56,938 nt of DNA from VRUE01 sp963748075 (GCA_963748075.1 CAVVHQ010000016.1:1-56938); one strand, 5' to 3'. Numbered from the stretch's first letter, positions 26,007 to 34,397 are shown. Notes: generated from the letters alone by a model not told the origin. Made by a program: numbers and translations.

Positions 26007-27252
26007 GCAGCTGGAGGGCTCGGCGGCGGTCGCCGAGACGGTGGCCCGCTGCCGCCCCGAGGTCGTCTGCGCCTACCCGATCTCGCCCCAGACGCACATC
26101 GTCGAGGGCCTCTCCGATCTGGTCCGCGCCGGCGAGCTGACCAACTGCGAGTACGTCACGGTCGAGTCGGAGTTCGCGGCGCTCTCGGTCTGCATCGGCG
26201 CCTCCGCCGCCGGGGCGCGCGCCTACACCGCGACCGCCAGCCAGGGCCTGCTCTACATGGCCGAGGCCCTCTTCAACGCCTCCGGCCTCGGCCTGCCGAT
26301 CGTGATGACGGTCGCCAACCGGGCGCTCGGCGCTCCGATCAACATCTGGAACGACCACAGCGACGCGATGTCGCAGCGCGACTGCGGCTGGATCCAGCTC
26401 TACGCGGAGACCAATCAGGAGGCCGCCGACCTGCACGCGCAGGCGTTCCAGATCGCCGAGCGACTCTCGCTGCCGGTGATGGTCTGCATGGACGGCTTCA
26501 TCCTCACCCACGCCTACGAGCGGGTCGACGTGCCCACCGCCGAGCAGGTCGACGCCTTCCTGCCGCCCTTCGAGCCGCGCCAGGTGCTCGACCCGGCCGA
26601 TCCGGTGACGATCGGGGCGATGGTCGGGCCGGAGGCCTTCGCCGAGGTCAAGTACCTCGCCCACGCCAAGCAGATGCAGGCGCTCGACGTGATCCCCGAG
26701 GTGGCGGCGGACTTCGAGCGGGCCTTCGGCCGCCCCTCGGGCGGGCTGGTTCGCGGCTACCGGGCGGAGGACGCGGAGACGATCGTCGTCGCGCTCGGCT
26801 CGGTCCTGGGGACGATCGAGGACACGATCGACGAACTGCGCGAGGAGGGGGAGAGCATCGGGGCGCTGGCGATCAAGTCGTTCCGCCCCTTCCCGCTGGA
26901 GGAGGTCCGCGCTGCGCTGGGCGACGCCAAGCGGGTCGTCGTGCTGGAGAAGGCGCTGGCGGTGGGGATCGGCGGGATCGTCTCCGCCAACGTCCGCATG
27001 GCGCTCTCCGGCATCCAGCTGCACGGCTACACGGTCATCGCCGGCCTCGGCGGCCGCTCGATCACGAAGAACTCGCTGCGCGCCCTGTTCGCCGAGGCCG
27101 TCGCCGACAAACTCGGTCCGCTCACCTTCCTCGACCTCGACCGCGAGCGGGTCGAGGCCGAGCTGGAGAGGATGGCGGCGGGCGGGCGCAGCGGTCCCCA
27201 CGCCGAGAACATCCTGCGAGAAGCCGGCGTCGTCGCCGCAAGGCCGCACTGA
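25999..27252 (+). CDS. porA: 2-oxoacid:acceptor oxidoreductase alpha subunit
   Basis: A 417-residue subunit with domain I (AYPISPQTHIVEGLSDL, VESEFAALSVCIGASAAGAR, TATASQGLLYMAEAL) and the following domains of PorA. Length and separate subunits match the heterotetrameric class rather than the fused pyruvate:ferredoxin enzymes of anaerobes. It starts with GTG 25999 inside porG and its stop overlaps the porB ATG by one base. Archaea-like, four-subunit enzymes are known in some actinobacteria. Confidence 0.94.
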   Translation: MLRQLEGSAAVAETVARCRPEVVCAYPISPQTHIVEGLSDLVRAGELTNCEYVTVESEFAALSVCIGASAAGARAYTATASQGLLYMAEALFNASGLGLPIVMTVANRALGAPINIWNDHSDAMSQRDCGWIQLYAETNQEAADLHAQAFQIAERLSLPVMVCMDGFILTHAYERVDVPTAEQVDAFLPPFEPRQVLDPADPVTIGAMVGPEAFAEVKYLAHAKQMQALDVIPEVAADFERAFGRPSGGLVRGYRAEDAETIVVALGSVLGTIEDTIDELREEGESIGALAIKSFRPFPLEEVRAALGDAKRVVVLEKALAVGIGGIVSANVRMALSGIQLHGYTVIAGLGGRSITKNSLRALFAEAVADKLGPLTFLDLDRERVEAELERMAAGGRSGPHAENILREAGVVAARPH

Positions 27253-28307
27253 TGGCCGAGCAGCGCGTCCGCTTCTACCAGGTCGGCAGCTTCGCGGCCG
27301 GCAACCGCCTGCTCGACCCCGAGCAGCGCACCGTGCAGGCGCGGATGGACCGCTCCAACACCCTTACCTCGGGCCACCGCGCCTGCCAGGGCTGCGGCGA
27401 GGCGCTCGGCGCCCGCTACGCGCTCGACGCGGCGATGCGGGCCACCGAAGGCAGGCTGGTCGCCGCCAACGCGACCGGCTGCCTTGAGGTCTTCTCGACC
27501 CCGTTCCCGGAGTCCTCGTGGCAGATGCCCTGGATCCACTCGCTGTTCGGCAACGCGCCGGCGGTGGCCAGCGGGGTCGCCGCGGCGCTGAAGGCGAAGG
27601 GGCGCGAGGACGTGCGGGTGGTCGGCCAGGGCGGCGACGGCGGCACCGTCGACATCGGCTTCGGCTGCCTCTCCGGCATGTTCGAGCGGGGCGACGACGT
27701 GCTCTACATCTGCTACGACAACGAGGCCTACATGAACACCGGCGTGCAGCGCTCCGGGGCGACGCCGCCCGCCGCCCGCACCGCCAACACGAAGCCGATC
27801 GGCCCCGACCACCCCGGCAACGACTTCGGCCAGGGCAAGGACGTGCCGCGGATCGCGATGGCGCACGGGATCCCCTACGTCGCCACCGCGACGGTCGCGG
27901 ACCTGCACGACCTCGAGCGCAAGGTGGAGCGGGCGATGGAGTTCCACGGCGCCCGCTACCTGCACGTCTTCGTCCCCTGCCCGCTCGGCTGGGGGGCCGA
28001 CTCGGCCGACACGGTGAAGCTGGCCCGCCTGGTCACCGAGAGCGGCCTCTTCCCGGTCTTCGAGGCCGAGCGCGGCGAGGTGGTCGGCGTCTCGAAGATC
28101 CGCCGCCAGGTCCCGGTCGAGGAGTACCTGCGCCCGCAGCGCCGCTATGCCCACCTGTTCGGCGACCCGCCCCGCACCGATGTGCTCGAGCGCCTGCAGG
28201 GGATCGCCGACGCCAACATCCGCCGCTACGGCCTGCTGCCCGAGAGCGCAGCCGACATTGACCCCACTGGAGGGGGGAAAATGTCCGATGCGGGAGGGGA
28301 CCCGTGA
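27252..28307 (+). CDS. porB: 2-oxoacid:acceptor oxidoreductase beta subunit (TPP-binding)
   Basis: A 351-residue TPP-binding subunit. It has the iron-sulfur/TPP opening GHRACQGCGEALGARYAL, WIHSLFGNAPAVASGVAAAL, the GDGG Mg-TPP motif (VVGQGGDGGTVDIGFG) and YDNEAYMNTGVQRSGATP, diagnostic of PorB-type proteins. The stop overlaps the next start as TGATG. The C-terminal 40 residues after the catalytic domain are longer than usual. Confidence 0.95.
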   Translation: MAEQRVRFYQVGSFAAGNRLLDPEQRTVQARMDRSNTLTSGHRACQGCGEALGARYALDAAMRATEGRLVAANATGCLEVFSTPFPESSWQMPWIHSLFGNAPAVASGVAAALKAKGREDVRVVGQGGDGGTVDIGFGCLSGMFERGDDVLYICYDNEAYMNTGVQRSGATPPAARTANTKPIGPDHPGNDFGQGKDVPRIAMAHGIPYVATATVADLHDLERKVERAMEFHGARYLHVFVPCPLGWGADSADTVKLARLVTESGLFPVFEAERGEVVGVSKIRRQVPVEEYLRPQRRYAHLFGDPPRTDVLERLQGIADANIRRYGLLPESAADIDPTGGGKMSDAGGDP

Positions 28308-29941
28308 TGGAGAAGCCCTTCGCGATCACGCTCGACGTCGGCTCCAGCCTCGCCAACAAGACCGGCAGCTGGCGCACCGAGCGGGCGGTCTACGTCGACC
28401 GGCTGCCGCCCTGCAACGACGCCTGCCCGGCCGGCGAGAACATCCAGGCCTGGCTGTACGAGGCCGAGGAGGGGGACGGCGGCTACGAGCGCGCCTGGCG
28501 CAAGCTGATCGAGGACAACCCGCTGCCGGCGATCATGGGCAGGGTCTGCTACCACCCCTGCGAGACCGCCTGCAACCGGGCGCAGCTCGACGAGGCGGTG
28601 GGCATCCACTCGGTCGAGCGCTTCCTCGGCGACGAGGCGATCCGCGCCGGCTGGCAGGTCGAGGTCGACGCCGAGCCGAGCGGCAAGCGGGTCCTGGTGG
28701 TCGGCGCCGGGCCCTCCGGGCTCTCCGCCGCCTACCACCTGACCAGGCTCGGTCACGAGGTGACCATCTACGAGGCTGGCTCGCTGCCGGGCGGGATGAT
28801 GCGCTTCGGCATCCCCAGCTACCGCCTGCCCCGCGACGTGCTGGAGGCCGAGGTGGGCCGCATCTTCGACCTCGGCGTCCGCCTCGAGCTGAACACGACG
28901 GTCGAGAACGTGCTCGACTCGATGCGCGAGGGCGGCTTCGACGCCGCCTTCCTCGCGGTCGGCGCCCACATCGGCCGTCGCGCCTTCGTGCCGGCGGGCG
29001 AGGCGGAGCGGATCGTCGACGCGGTCTCGCTGCTGGAGAGCATGGAGGGCGAGGAGCGGCCCCAGCTGGGGCGGCGGGTTGCCGTCTACGGCGGCGGCGA
29101 CACGGCGATGGACGCGGCGCGGACGGCGAAGCGGCTGGGGGCGACCGACGCGGTGGTCGTCTACCGCCGCACCCGCGAGCGGATGCCGGCCCACGACTTC
29201 GAGGTCGAGGAGGCGGCGGAGGAGGGCGTGGAGATGCGCTGGCTCTCGACCGTCAACCACTTCGAGGACGGCAAGCTGCAGCTCGAGCGGATGGAGCTGG
29301 ACGACTCCGGCTTTCCGCAGCCGACCGGCGAGTTCGACGAGCTGGAGGCCGACTCGCTGGTCCTGGCGCTGGGTCAGGAAGCCGACCTGAGGCTGCTGGA
29401 GGGCGTGCCGGGGATCGAGGTGGCCGACGGCGTCGTCGGGGTCGGCCCGAACATGATGACCGGCCACGAGGGGATCTTCGCCGGCGGCGACATGGTCCCG
29501 GCCGAGCGCACCGTCACGGTCGGCGTCGGCCACGGCAAGCGGGCGGCCCGCAACATCGACGCCTGGCTGCGCGGCGTCGACTTCGAGCGGCCCCCGAAGC
29601 ACGATCTGGCCGGCTTCGACACCCTCAACACCTGGTACTACTCGGACGCGCCTCGCACCGAGCAACCACAGCTGGAGGCGGCGCGGCGGGCCTCCAACTT
29701 CGCCGAGGTGGTCGCCGGCCTCGACGAGGAGAACGCGCTGTTCGAGGCGCGCCGCTGCCTCTCCTGCGGCAACTGCTTCTCCTGCGACAACTGCTACGGC
29801 GTCTGCCCCGACAACGCGGTGATCAAGCTCGGCGAGCCCGGCGAGCTCTACGAGATCGACCTCGACTTCTGCAAGGGCTGCGGCCTCTGCGTCGCCGAGT
29901 GCCCCTGCGGCGCGATCGAGATGGTGCCGGAGGAGATCTGA
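28307..29941 (+). CDS. GltD-like FAD/NAD(P) oxidoreductase fused to PorD-type ferredoxin
   Basis: A 544-residue fusion. The N-terminal helical domain carries Cys motifs of GltD/NfnB proteins (CNDACPAG, VCYHPCETACNRA). An FAD site follows (VLVVGAGPSGLSAAYHL, about residue 130), then an NAD(P) site (VAVYGGGDTAMDAARTA, about 260). The C-terminus is a two-cluster ferredoxin (CLSCGNCFSCDNCYGVCP and CKGCGLCVAECPCGAIE) like PorD. Encoded last in the por operon, it probably moves electrons between the por complex and NAD(P)H. The ATG at 28307 overlaps the porB stop; a GTG at 28304 would add one residue. Confidence 0.9.
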   Translation: MEKPFAITLDVGSSLANKTGSWRTERAVYVDRLPPCNDACPAGENIQAWLYEAEEGDGGYERAWRKLIEDNPLPAIMGRVCYHPCETACNRAQLDEAVGIHSVERFLGDEAIRAGWQVEVDAEPSGKRVLVVGAGPSGLSAAYHLTRLGHEVTIYEAGSLPGGMMRFGIPSYRLPRDVLEAEVGRIFDLGVRLELNTTVENVLDSMREGGFDAAFLAVGAHIGRRAFVPAGEAERIVDAVSLLESMEGEERPQLGRRVAVYGGGDTAMDAARTAKRLGATDAVVVYRRTRERMPAHDFEVEEAAEEGVEMRWLSTVNHFEDGKLQLERMELDDSGFPQPTGEFDELEADSLVLALGQEADLRLLEGVPGIEVADGVVGVGPNMMTGHEGIFAGGDMVPAERTVTVGVGHGKRAARNIDAWLRGVDFERPPKHDLAGFDTLNTWYYSDAPRTEQPQLEAARRASNFAEVVAGLDEENALFEARRCLSCGNCFSCDNCYGVCPDNAVIKLGEPGELYEIDLDFCKGCGLCVAECPCGAIEMVPEEI

Positions 29942-30232
29942 TCAGTCGAAGCGGCGGGCCGATTCGAGCTCGATCGCGTCCTCCCGATCGTCTTCGAAGC
30001 GCCAGACGTCCCGCTTTCGCCCGCTCGGGCTGAGGACGACCGCGATCGACCCGAGCGCCTTGTCGTCGCTGTCGCGTCCGGACGTGGCGTGGATCCCAAG
30101 GTCGTAGTCTTCGGAGTGCTCTCTCCCGCTCTGCGCCGTCGCCTCGATTCCCTCGCGCAGCGCCTCCAGCGAGACCGTGTGCGGGAAGTTGGCCGCCTCG
30201 GTCCACCCGAATTGTTCGTTTGAGCGCACCAC
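29942..30232 (-). CDS. hypothetical protein
   Basis: A 96-residue soluble, charged protein converging with the por operon; its stop lies directly after the operon's last stop. Visible features are QFGWTEAANFPHTVSLEAL, an acidic middle region and a C-terminal VWRFEDDREDAIELESARRFD. No family is recognised. It starts at one of two adjacent GTG codons (30232 or 30229), chosen because the plus-strand gene at 30264 begins just upstream. Codon use is somewhat less GC-biased than its neighbours. Confidence 0.55.
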   Translation of the reverse strand: MVRSNEQFGWTEAANFPHTVSLEALREGIEATAQSGREHSEDYDLGIHATSGRDSDDKALGSIAVVLSPSGRKRDVWRFEDDREDAIELESARRFD

Positions 30233-30263
30233 ACGCGCGCCGGTGCCCGGCAGGGTCGCGGGC

Positions 30264-31598
30264 ATGGGAGATCGCAGGGAGCAGGGGCAGGCGCTGCTGC
30301 TGGCGCTGGGCGGCGCTGGCGCTGATCGTCGCGGCGCTGGCGCTGGTCGCGATCGCCGGGGCGGTCGACCGGCAAGGGGCGGGCGCAGCGGGCGGCCGAC
30401 CTGGCGGCGATCTCGGCGGCGCGCTCGATGCGCGACGACCTGCCGCGCCTGCTTGCGCCGCCGGCGCTGCCGAACGGGGTGCCGAACCCGGCCCACATCG
30501 AGCAAGGCCGCCTATCTGACGCGGGCGCGGGCGGCGGCGATCGACGAGGCGGCGGGGCAACGAGGTCGCGCGAGCGCGGCTGCGGGTCTCGTTCCCCGAC
30601 CGCGGCCTCGTTCGCGCCGCGTGCGGGTCGAGGGCCGCGGTCCGCGGCAGCGTCGAGCGCGGCGCGCGGGTCGAGGCCTCGGCCGTCGCCGAAGCTGCCG
30701 CGCCGCGCGAGCCGGCGCGGCGGTCGAGCCCGTCGATCGCGAGCGGCGGCGGCTACAGCGGCCCGCTCGTCTACCGGCAGGGCGAAGCCGATGCGGCCCG
30801 ACGTCGCCGCCGCCTTCGACCGCATGGCGGCCGCCGCTCGCGCGGCGGGCGTCTCGCTGGTCGTCAACTCCGCCTTCCGCTCCGACGCCGAACAGGCGGC
30901 GCTCTTCGCCGCCCACCCCGACCCGACGCTGGGTGGCGCCGCCGGGCCACTCGCTGCACCGCTGCGCGACCGAGCTCGACCTCGGGCCGGAATCCGCCTA
31001 CGGCTGGCTGGCGGCCAACGCGTCCCGCTTCGGCTTCGTCCAGCGCTACTCGTGGGAGGCCTGGCACTACGGCTTCACGGCCGGCCCGGCGCCCTGCTCG
31101 CCGGCCGGCGACCGCGTCGGCGCGCGGGCGGGGGAGACGGCGGCCCTCGCCGGCGAGCGCCGGGCTGCCGTCCTTCGTCCCGGCGCGCTTCCGCGCGCCG
31201 CTGCTGCGCGCCGCCGCGCGCTGGAACGTCTCCGCGGCGCTGCTCGCCGCGCAGCTGATGGCCGAGTCGAACTTCAACCCGTTCGCCGTCTCGCCGGCCG
31301 GCGCCCAGGGCATCGCCCAGTTCATGCCCTCGACGGCCGCCTCCTACGGGCTCCGCGATCCCTTCGACCCGGTCGAAGCGATCGACGCCCAGGCCCACCT
31401 GATGTCGGACCTGATCGCGCCGCTTCGGCTCCCCGAGCTCGCCCTCGCCGCCTACAACGCCGGCCCGGCGCCGGTCGAAGCCTGCCACTGCGTCCCGGCG
31501 ATCCCCGAGACGACCGCCTACGTGAGCCGCATCCTCGCCCTGCTCGGCGGCGCCGGCGCGCTCGCCGCCCGAGCTTCGAAGTGCGGCTGGTGGCGTGA
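30264..31598 (+). CDS. TadG-like/M15 peptidase/SLT transglycosylase fusion (several frameshifts)
   Basis: Read across several single-base insertions, this encodes about 440 residues in three parts. The N-terminus is a TadE/TadG-like membrane segment (REQGQALLLALG, LALIVAALALVAIAGAV). The middle is an M15/VanY-type D,D-carboxypeptidase (NSAFRSDAEQAALFA; zinc motif GHSLHRCATELDLG; EAWHYGF). The C-terminus is a lytic transglycosylase (AESNFNPFAVSPAG with catalytic Glu, GIAQFMPSTAASYG, AAYNAGPA). The last part is open from 31258, and the frame returns to end at TGA 31596. Combining an endopeptidase-type and a glycan-cleaving domain on a pilin-like anchor implies local murein cutting at the envelope. 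Frameshifts near 30308, 30367, 30508 and 30557 look like errors. Confidence 0.72.
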   Translation: MGDRREQGQALLLALGGAGADRRGAGAGRDRRGGRPARGGRSGRPTWRRSRRRARCATTCRACLRRRRCRTGCRTRPTSSKAAYLTRARAAAIDEAAGQRGRASAAAGLVPRPRPRSRRVRVEGRGPRQRRARRAGRGLGRRRSCRAARAGAAVEPVDRERRRLQRPARLPAGRSRCGPTSPPPSTAWRPPLARRASRWSSTPPSAPTPNRRRSSPPTPTRRWVAPPGHSLHRCATELDLGPESAYGWLAANASRFGFVQRYSWEAWHYGFTAGPAPCSPAGDRVGARAGETAALAGERRAAVLRPGALPRAAAARRRALERLRGAARRAADGRVELQPVRRLAGRRPGHRPVHALDGRLLRAPRSLRPGRSDRRPGPPDVGPDRAASAPRARPRRLQRRPGAGRSLPLRPGDPRDDRLREPHPRPARRRRRARRPSFEVRLVA

Positions 31599-31640
31599 TC
31601 GCCGTGACGCCGTCGCAGTCTCCGGGGCCGCCCAGAGCTT

Positions 31641-31659
31641 CATACACTTCAAGTGTATG
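31641..31659. promoter_or_regulatory. palindromic operator of vapBC
   Basis: A perfect 19-base palindrome, CATACACTT-C-AAGTGTATG, ends 8 bases before the vapB ATG. Its AT-rich arms stand out from the surroundings. Autoregulated VapB antitoxins bind inverted repeats at exactly this place, so it is the probable operator. The next bases (ATGATGGTGTA) could include the -10 region. Confidence 0.75.
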
Positions 31660-31667
31660 ATGGTGTA

Positions 31668-31880
31668 ATGACGCGAACGAACATCGAGATCGACGACGTG
31701 CTGATCGAGCGCGCGATCCGCCTCTACCGCCTGCGCAGCAAGCGCGAGGCGGTCGACCTCGCGCTGCGTCGGCTCGTCGGCGAGCCGATGAGCCGCGAGG
31801 AAATGCTGGCGGGGGAGGGAAGTGGCTGGGGCGGCGATCTCGACGAGATCCGTGCGCGCGAAGAGATTCCCGAGCTGTGA
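31668..31880 (+). CDS. vapB: VapB-type antitoxin
   Basis: A 70-residue antitoxin of the ribbon-helix-helix VapB family recognisable by RTNIEIDDVLIERAIRLYRLRSKREAVDLALRRLVG; the N-terminal strand binds DNA. The acidic C-terminus (GGDLDEIRAREEIPEL) should wrap the toxin. The ATG at 31668 is chosen because the palindrome lies just upstream, though an in-frame start at 31653 is possible. It overlaps vapC by 4 bases. It is one of the few genes in this part of the window with no frameshift. Confidence 0.9.
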   Translation: MTRTNIEIDDVLIERAIRLYRLRSKREAVDLALRRLVGEPMSREEMLAGEGSGWGGDLDEIRAREEIPEL

Positions 31881-32275
31881 TCCTTGTCGACAGTTCCGCC
31901 TGGGTCGAGTTCCTGCGCGCGACCGGCAGTCAGTCTCACCTGCGCCTCCGATCCGCCCTGCAGGAGGGGGTCGAGCTCGGGACGACCGACGTGATCGTGA
32001 TGGAGATGCTGGCCGGCGCCCGCGACGCAGCCGAGCGCGACCGGCTGCGGCGCCTGCTCTACAGCCAGGAGTTCCTCGCCGTCGACGGCCCCGCCGACTA
32101 CGAGCGCGCTGCCGAGCTGTACCGGCTCTGCCGCAGCAGGGGCGAGGCTCCGCGCAAGCTGACCGACTGCCTGATCGCCGCCGTCGCGATCCGCAACGAA
32201 GCCGAGCTGCTCTGCGAAGACTCCGACTTCCTCACGATTGCCCGCCACGTGCCATTACGGATCGTCGCCGGGTAG
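31877..32275 (+). CDS. vapC: VapC-type PIN-domain toxin
   Basis: A 132-residue PIN-domain ribonuclease. The acidic active-site residues are visible: Asp in MILVDSSAWVEFLR, Glu in IVMEMLAGA, Asp in KLTDCLIAAVAI and Asp in CEDSDFLTIA. VapC toxins cleave tRNA or rRNA and are neutralised by VapB. It starts at GTG 31877, coupled to vapB by GTGA. The reading frame is intact. Confidence 0.92.
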   Translation: MILVDSSAWVEFLRATGSQSHLRLRSALQEGVELGTTDVIVMEMLAGARDAAERDRLRRLLYSQEFLAVDGPADYERAAELYRLCRSRGEAPRKLTDCLIAAVAIRNEAELLCEDSDFLTIARHVPLRIVAG

Positions 32276-32311
32276 TTCCAGGCAAGCGATCGATGCCAAC
32301 ATGCATGGTCG

Positions 32312-32482
32312 ATGCACACGACTCCTGACGACTTCGAGGCGCCTGATGGCGACGAGCTGGCCTCCTTCCTGCCGGAAGCCGAGGGCGCCTGGAGCGCGAG
32401 CGACGTCGAGGAGTGGGAGCGGACGCGCGAGGAGGCGTGGGCGACTTGGCCGGCGGAGCGGTGCCCGGATGAGCTGCTTTGA
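32312..32482 (+). CDS. small acidic ORF downstream of vapC
   Basis: A 56-residue open frame, ATG at 32312, starting 36 bases after vapC. The product is strongly acidic and Trp-rich at its end (EEWERTREEAWATWPAERC). No family is recognised and it may not be expressed. It is listed because the frame is intact in a region where most are broken and because its position after the toxin could make it a third member of the operon. Confidence 0.35.
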   Translation: MHTTPDDFEAPDGDELASFLPEAEGAWSASDVEEWERTREEAWATWPAERCPDELL

Positions 32483-32571
32483 CTCGGATTCCGGCTCTGC
32501 TTGCCGAGAGGCGACCGCGACGCCCGCGCCACGCCCCTGAGGCCGGCGCGGGCGCCGGCTGCACCGCTGGT

Positions 32572-32877
32572 TCAGCCCGTGAGCTGGGCGGTCGCTTTCT
32601 CGATATACGGGATCAAGCGGTCGAACGCCGCATCCATCTCCAGCAGCGGCTGAACGTCGAACTCGACGAACGGCGAGAGCGGGTAGTCCAGGAGCTGCTC
32701 CATGAGCTGCTCCAGGGAATCGTTCTCGCCGATGCTGCAGCCGCCTCCCTGCGGGAAGGCGTAGACGCACTCGAACGTGCCGTCGGCGAGCTTCGCATCT
32801 AGCCAGTCCCGCGCGGCGCGCACCACGTCGAGCGGCGGCGGCATCGGTCCCGGCGTGGCGGTGACTAGGAATTTCAT
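32572..32877 (-). CDS. muconolactone isomerase-like small protein
   Basis: A 101-residue protein with the muconolactone delta-isomerase/YCII-like dimeric alpha-beta barrel pattern: MKFLVTATPGPMPPP at the start and LLDYPLSPFVEFDVQPLLEMD near the end, which matches the family's strand LPLFPYMDIEVTPL. The ATG at 32877 has AGGAGGTGCGCG directly upstream. No other ring-cleavage genes are nearby, so a role in aromatic breakdown is not implied. The frame is intact. Confidence 0.65.
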   Translation of the reverse strand: MKFLVTATPGPMPPPLDVVRAARDWLDAKLADGTFECVYAFPQGGGCSIGENDSLEQLMEQLLDYPLSPFVEFDVQPLLEMDAAFDRLIPYIEKATAQLTG

Positions 32878-32990
32878 CGCGCACCTCCTTCGGTGCTGTG
32901 TCGGGTATCTGCAGGTTCCTCCTTCGCAGCCTTCGCGCAAGTCTTTTCGCCGAAGCGATTGCGGCGGCAACCTGTCTAGACTGCCCCTCG

Positions 32991-33464
32991 ATGGCAACCG
33001 TCGAGGTACAGGGCGTCGAGGGGATGCAGGCGCTGCTCGGCAAGGAGATCGGGCCCGAGCGAGTGGCGCACCGTCACCCAGGAGGACATCGACACCTTCG
33101 CCGAGCTCTCCGGCGACGACCAGTGGATCCACGTCGACGTCGAGCGGGCGAAGAGGGAGAGCCCGTTCGGCACGACGATCGCCCACGGCAACCTCACCCT
33201 CTCGCTGGTCGACGGCTTCCGCAAAGGATGATCTCCTCCAGCGGCTTCGCGCTCGGCGTCAACTACGGCTGGAACAAGATCCGCTTCCCGGCCCCGGTCC
33301 CGGCCGGCGGCCGCGTCCGCGCCCGCGCCGAGGTCGTCTCGGTCGACGAGGTCGGCGGCGGCTGGTGGCAGGTCGTCACCCGCTTCACCCTCGAGGTCGA
33401 GGGCTCCGAGAAGCCCTGCTTCGTCGGCGACAGCGTCACCCGGGTGATGGCGCCGGCCGGCTGA
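32991..33464 (+). CDS. MaoC-like (R)-hydratase family protein (frameshifted)
   Basis: About 158 residues of the MaoC/hot-dog dehydratase family when read across shifts near 33058 and 33226. Landmarks are FAELSGDDQWIHVDVERAK with catalytic Asp and His, SPFGTTIAHGNLTLSLV and SGFALGVNYGWNKIRFPAPV. Such enzymes hydrate enoyl-CoA or related thioesters; an enoyl-CoA hydratase gene lies 1 kb away on the other strand. The start ATG at 32991 gives MATVEVQGVEGM. The indels appear to be sequence errors. Confidence 0.82.
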   Translation: MATVEVQGVEGMQALLGKEIGPERVAHRHPGGHRHLRRALRRRPVDPRRRRAGEEGEPVRHDDRPRQPHPLAGRRLPQRMISSSGFALGVNYGWNKIRFPAPVPAGGRVRARAEVVSVDEVGGGWWQVVTRFTLEVEGSEKPCFVGDSVTRVMAPAG

Positions 33465-33483
33465 CGCGCCCGCCGTCGCGAGC

Positions 33484-33868
33484 TCACCCGGCGTCGATCG
33501 CTGCCGCGGAGGCGCGTCGCGGCGCCGGCCGCTGAAGAACGGCGAGGCCGCCGGTCAGGTCGGCTCACGAGCTCAGCTCGCAGCTGACCTGCCTCGACGG
33601 CTGCCGAGGCCATGTCGGCGAGATCGATCGCCACTGCGGCCAGAGCGGCGGGTCGCTGCAGCCGCCGCCAGCGGAGGCTGGCGAGGCCGAGCGCCGCCAC
33701 ACCCGATCTGGTGCGCGCTGAAGGCACGCACGAAGAGCCGAGCATCGGGGCGCTCGGGCGTGCCCGCTGCCAGCTGCAGCTTCCCCATCGCCGCGGCGAG
33801 AGCAGGCCGCCGATCCCGTAGGCGATTCGAAAGCCGGCATTGAGCAGCAGCAAGCGGCGCTTCGACAT
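33484..33868 (-). CDS. small membrane protein, DUF4267-like (frameshifted)
   Basis: About 128 residues when read across at least two shifts. It begins LLLLNAGFRIAYGIGGLLSPR, continues LQLAAGTPERPDARLFVRAF and GVAALGLASLRWRRLQRPAA, and has a final helix ALAAVAIDLADMASAAV, giving four hydrophobic stretches. This resembles DUF4267-type membrane proteins of similar length, but the identification is tentative. It lies 13 bases upstream of the cupredoxin stop on the same strand and may be cotranscribed with it. Confidence 0.5.
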
Positions 33869-33881
33869 GGCCGATCGCCTG

Positions 33882-34324
33882 CTATTTGACGACCAGCGTC
33901 CCTTCCATCCCCGCTTCGCGGTGGCCGGGGACCGTGCAGTAGAAGGTGTAGGTGCCCGGTTTCAGGTCGACCGTGGTCGAGGTCTAGCTGTCGGCGATCA
34001 GTTCGGTCTTGCCGACCGTTTCGCCGCTTTCGTCTTCGATCGCGACGTCGTGGGTGAGGCCCTGCGGGTTGGTGAAGTCGATCGTCACCTTGCCGGCCTT
34101 GGCCGTCGCTTCGTCGGTCGTGTAGGCGAGCCCGCCGTTCGGGTCGGCTTCGAGTTCGACGGTCGATCCGCCGCCGCCCGGCTTTTCGCCGCCTTCCGCG
34201 GCGGCTCCGCCGCCCGCTTCGCCGCCTTCCGCGTAGTCGTCGTGGTGTTCGAGTCGCTGCCGCCGCAGGCGACGAGGGCGACGGACGCGAGCGCCAGGGC
34301 GAGCAGGGCGGCGAGCTTCTTCAT
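33882..34324 (-). CDS. cupredoxin lipoprotein 2 (frameshift and internal TAG)
   Basis: An exported copper protein with lipoprotein signal MKKLAALLALALASVALVAC, a Gly/Glu-rich linker and a plastocyanin-like domain: KVTIDFTNPQGLTHDVAIED, with ligand His, and YTFYCTVPGHREAGMEGTL, with ligands Cys, His and Met. A shift near 34230 breaks the linker. An in-frame TAG at 33984-33986 separates ELIADS from STTVDLKPGTY, 34 codons before the natural end. Given the error rate here, both are probably errors, but a true pseudogene is possible. It is paralogous to the protein at 7505-7990. Confidence 0.72.
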
Positions 34325-34397
34325 CGGCGAATCCTTTCGTTGAAAAGCGAGGCTCAGGAGACTGTAGCTCGGATACGCGCGCGGGCGGCTTCGCGGT

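Noticed and set aside
32312..32482. Treating the small acidic frame after vapC as a confirmed antitoxin
   Set aside because: Only an intact frame supports it; there is no family match or clear ribosome site, so it is listed at low confidence only.
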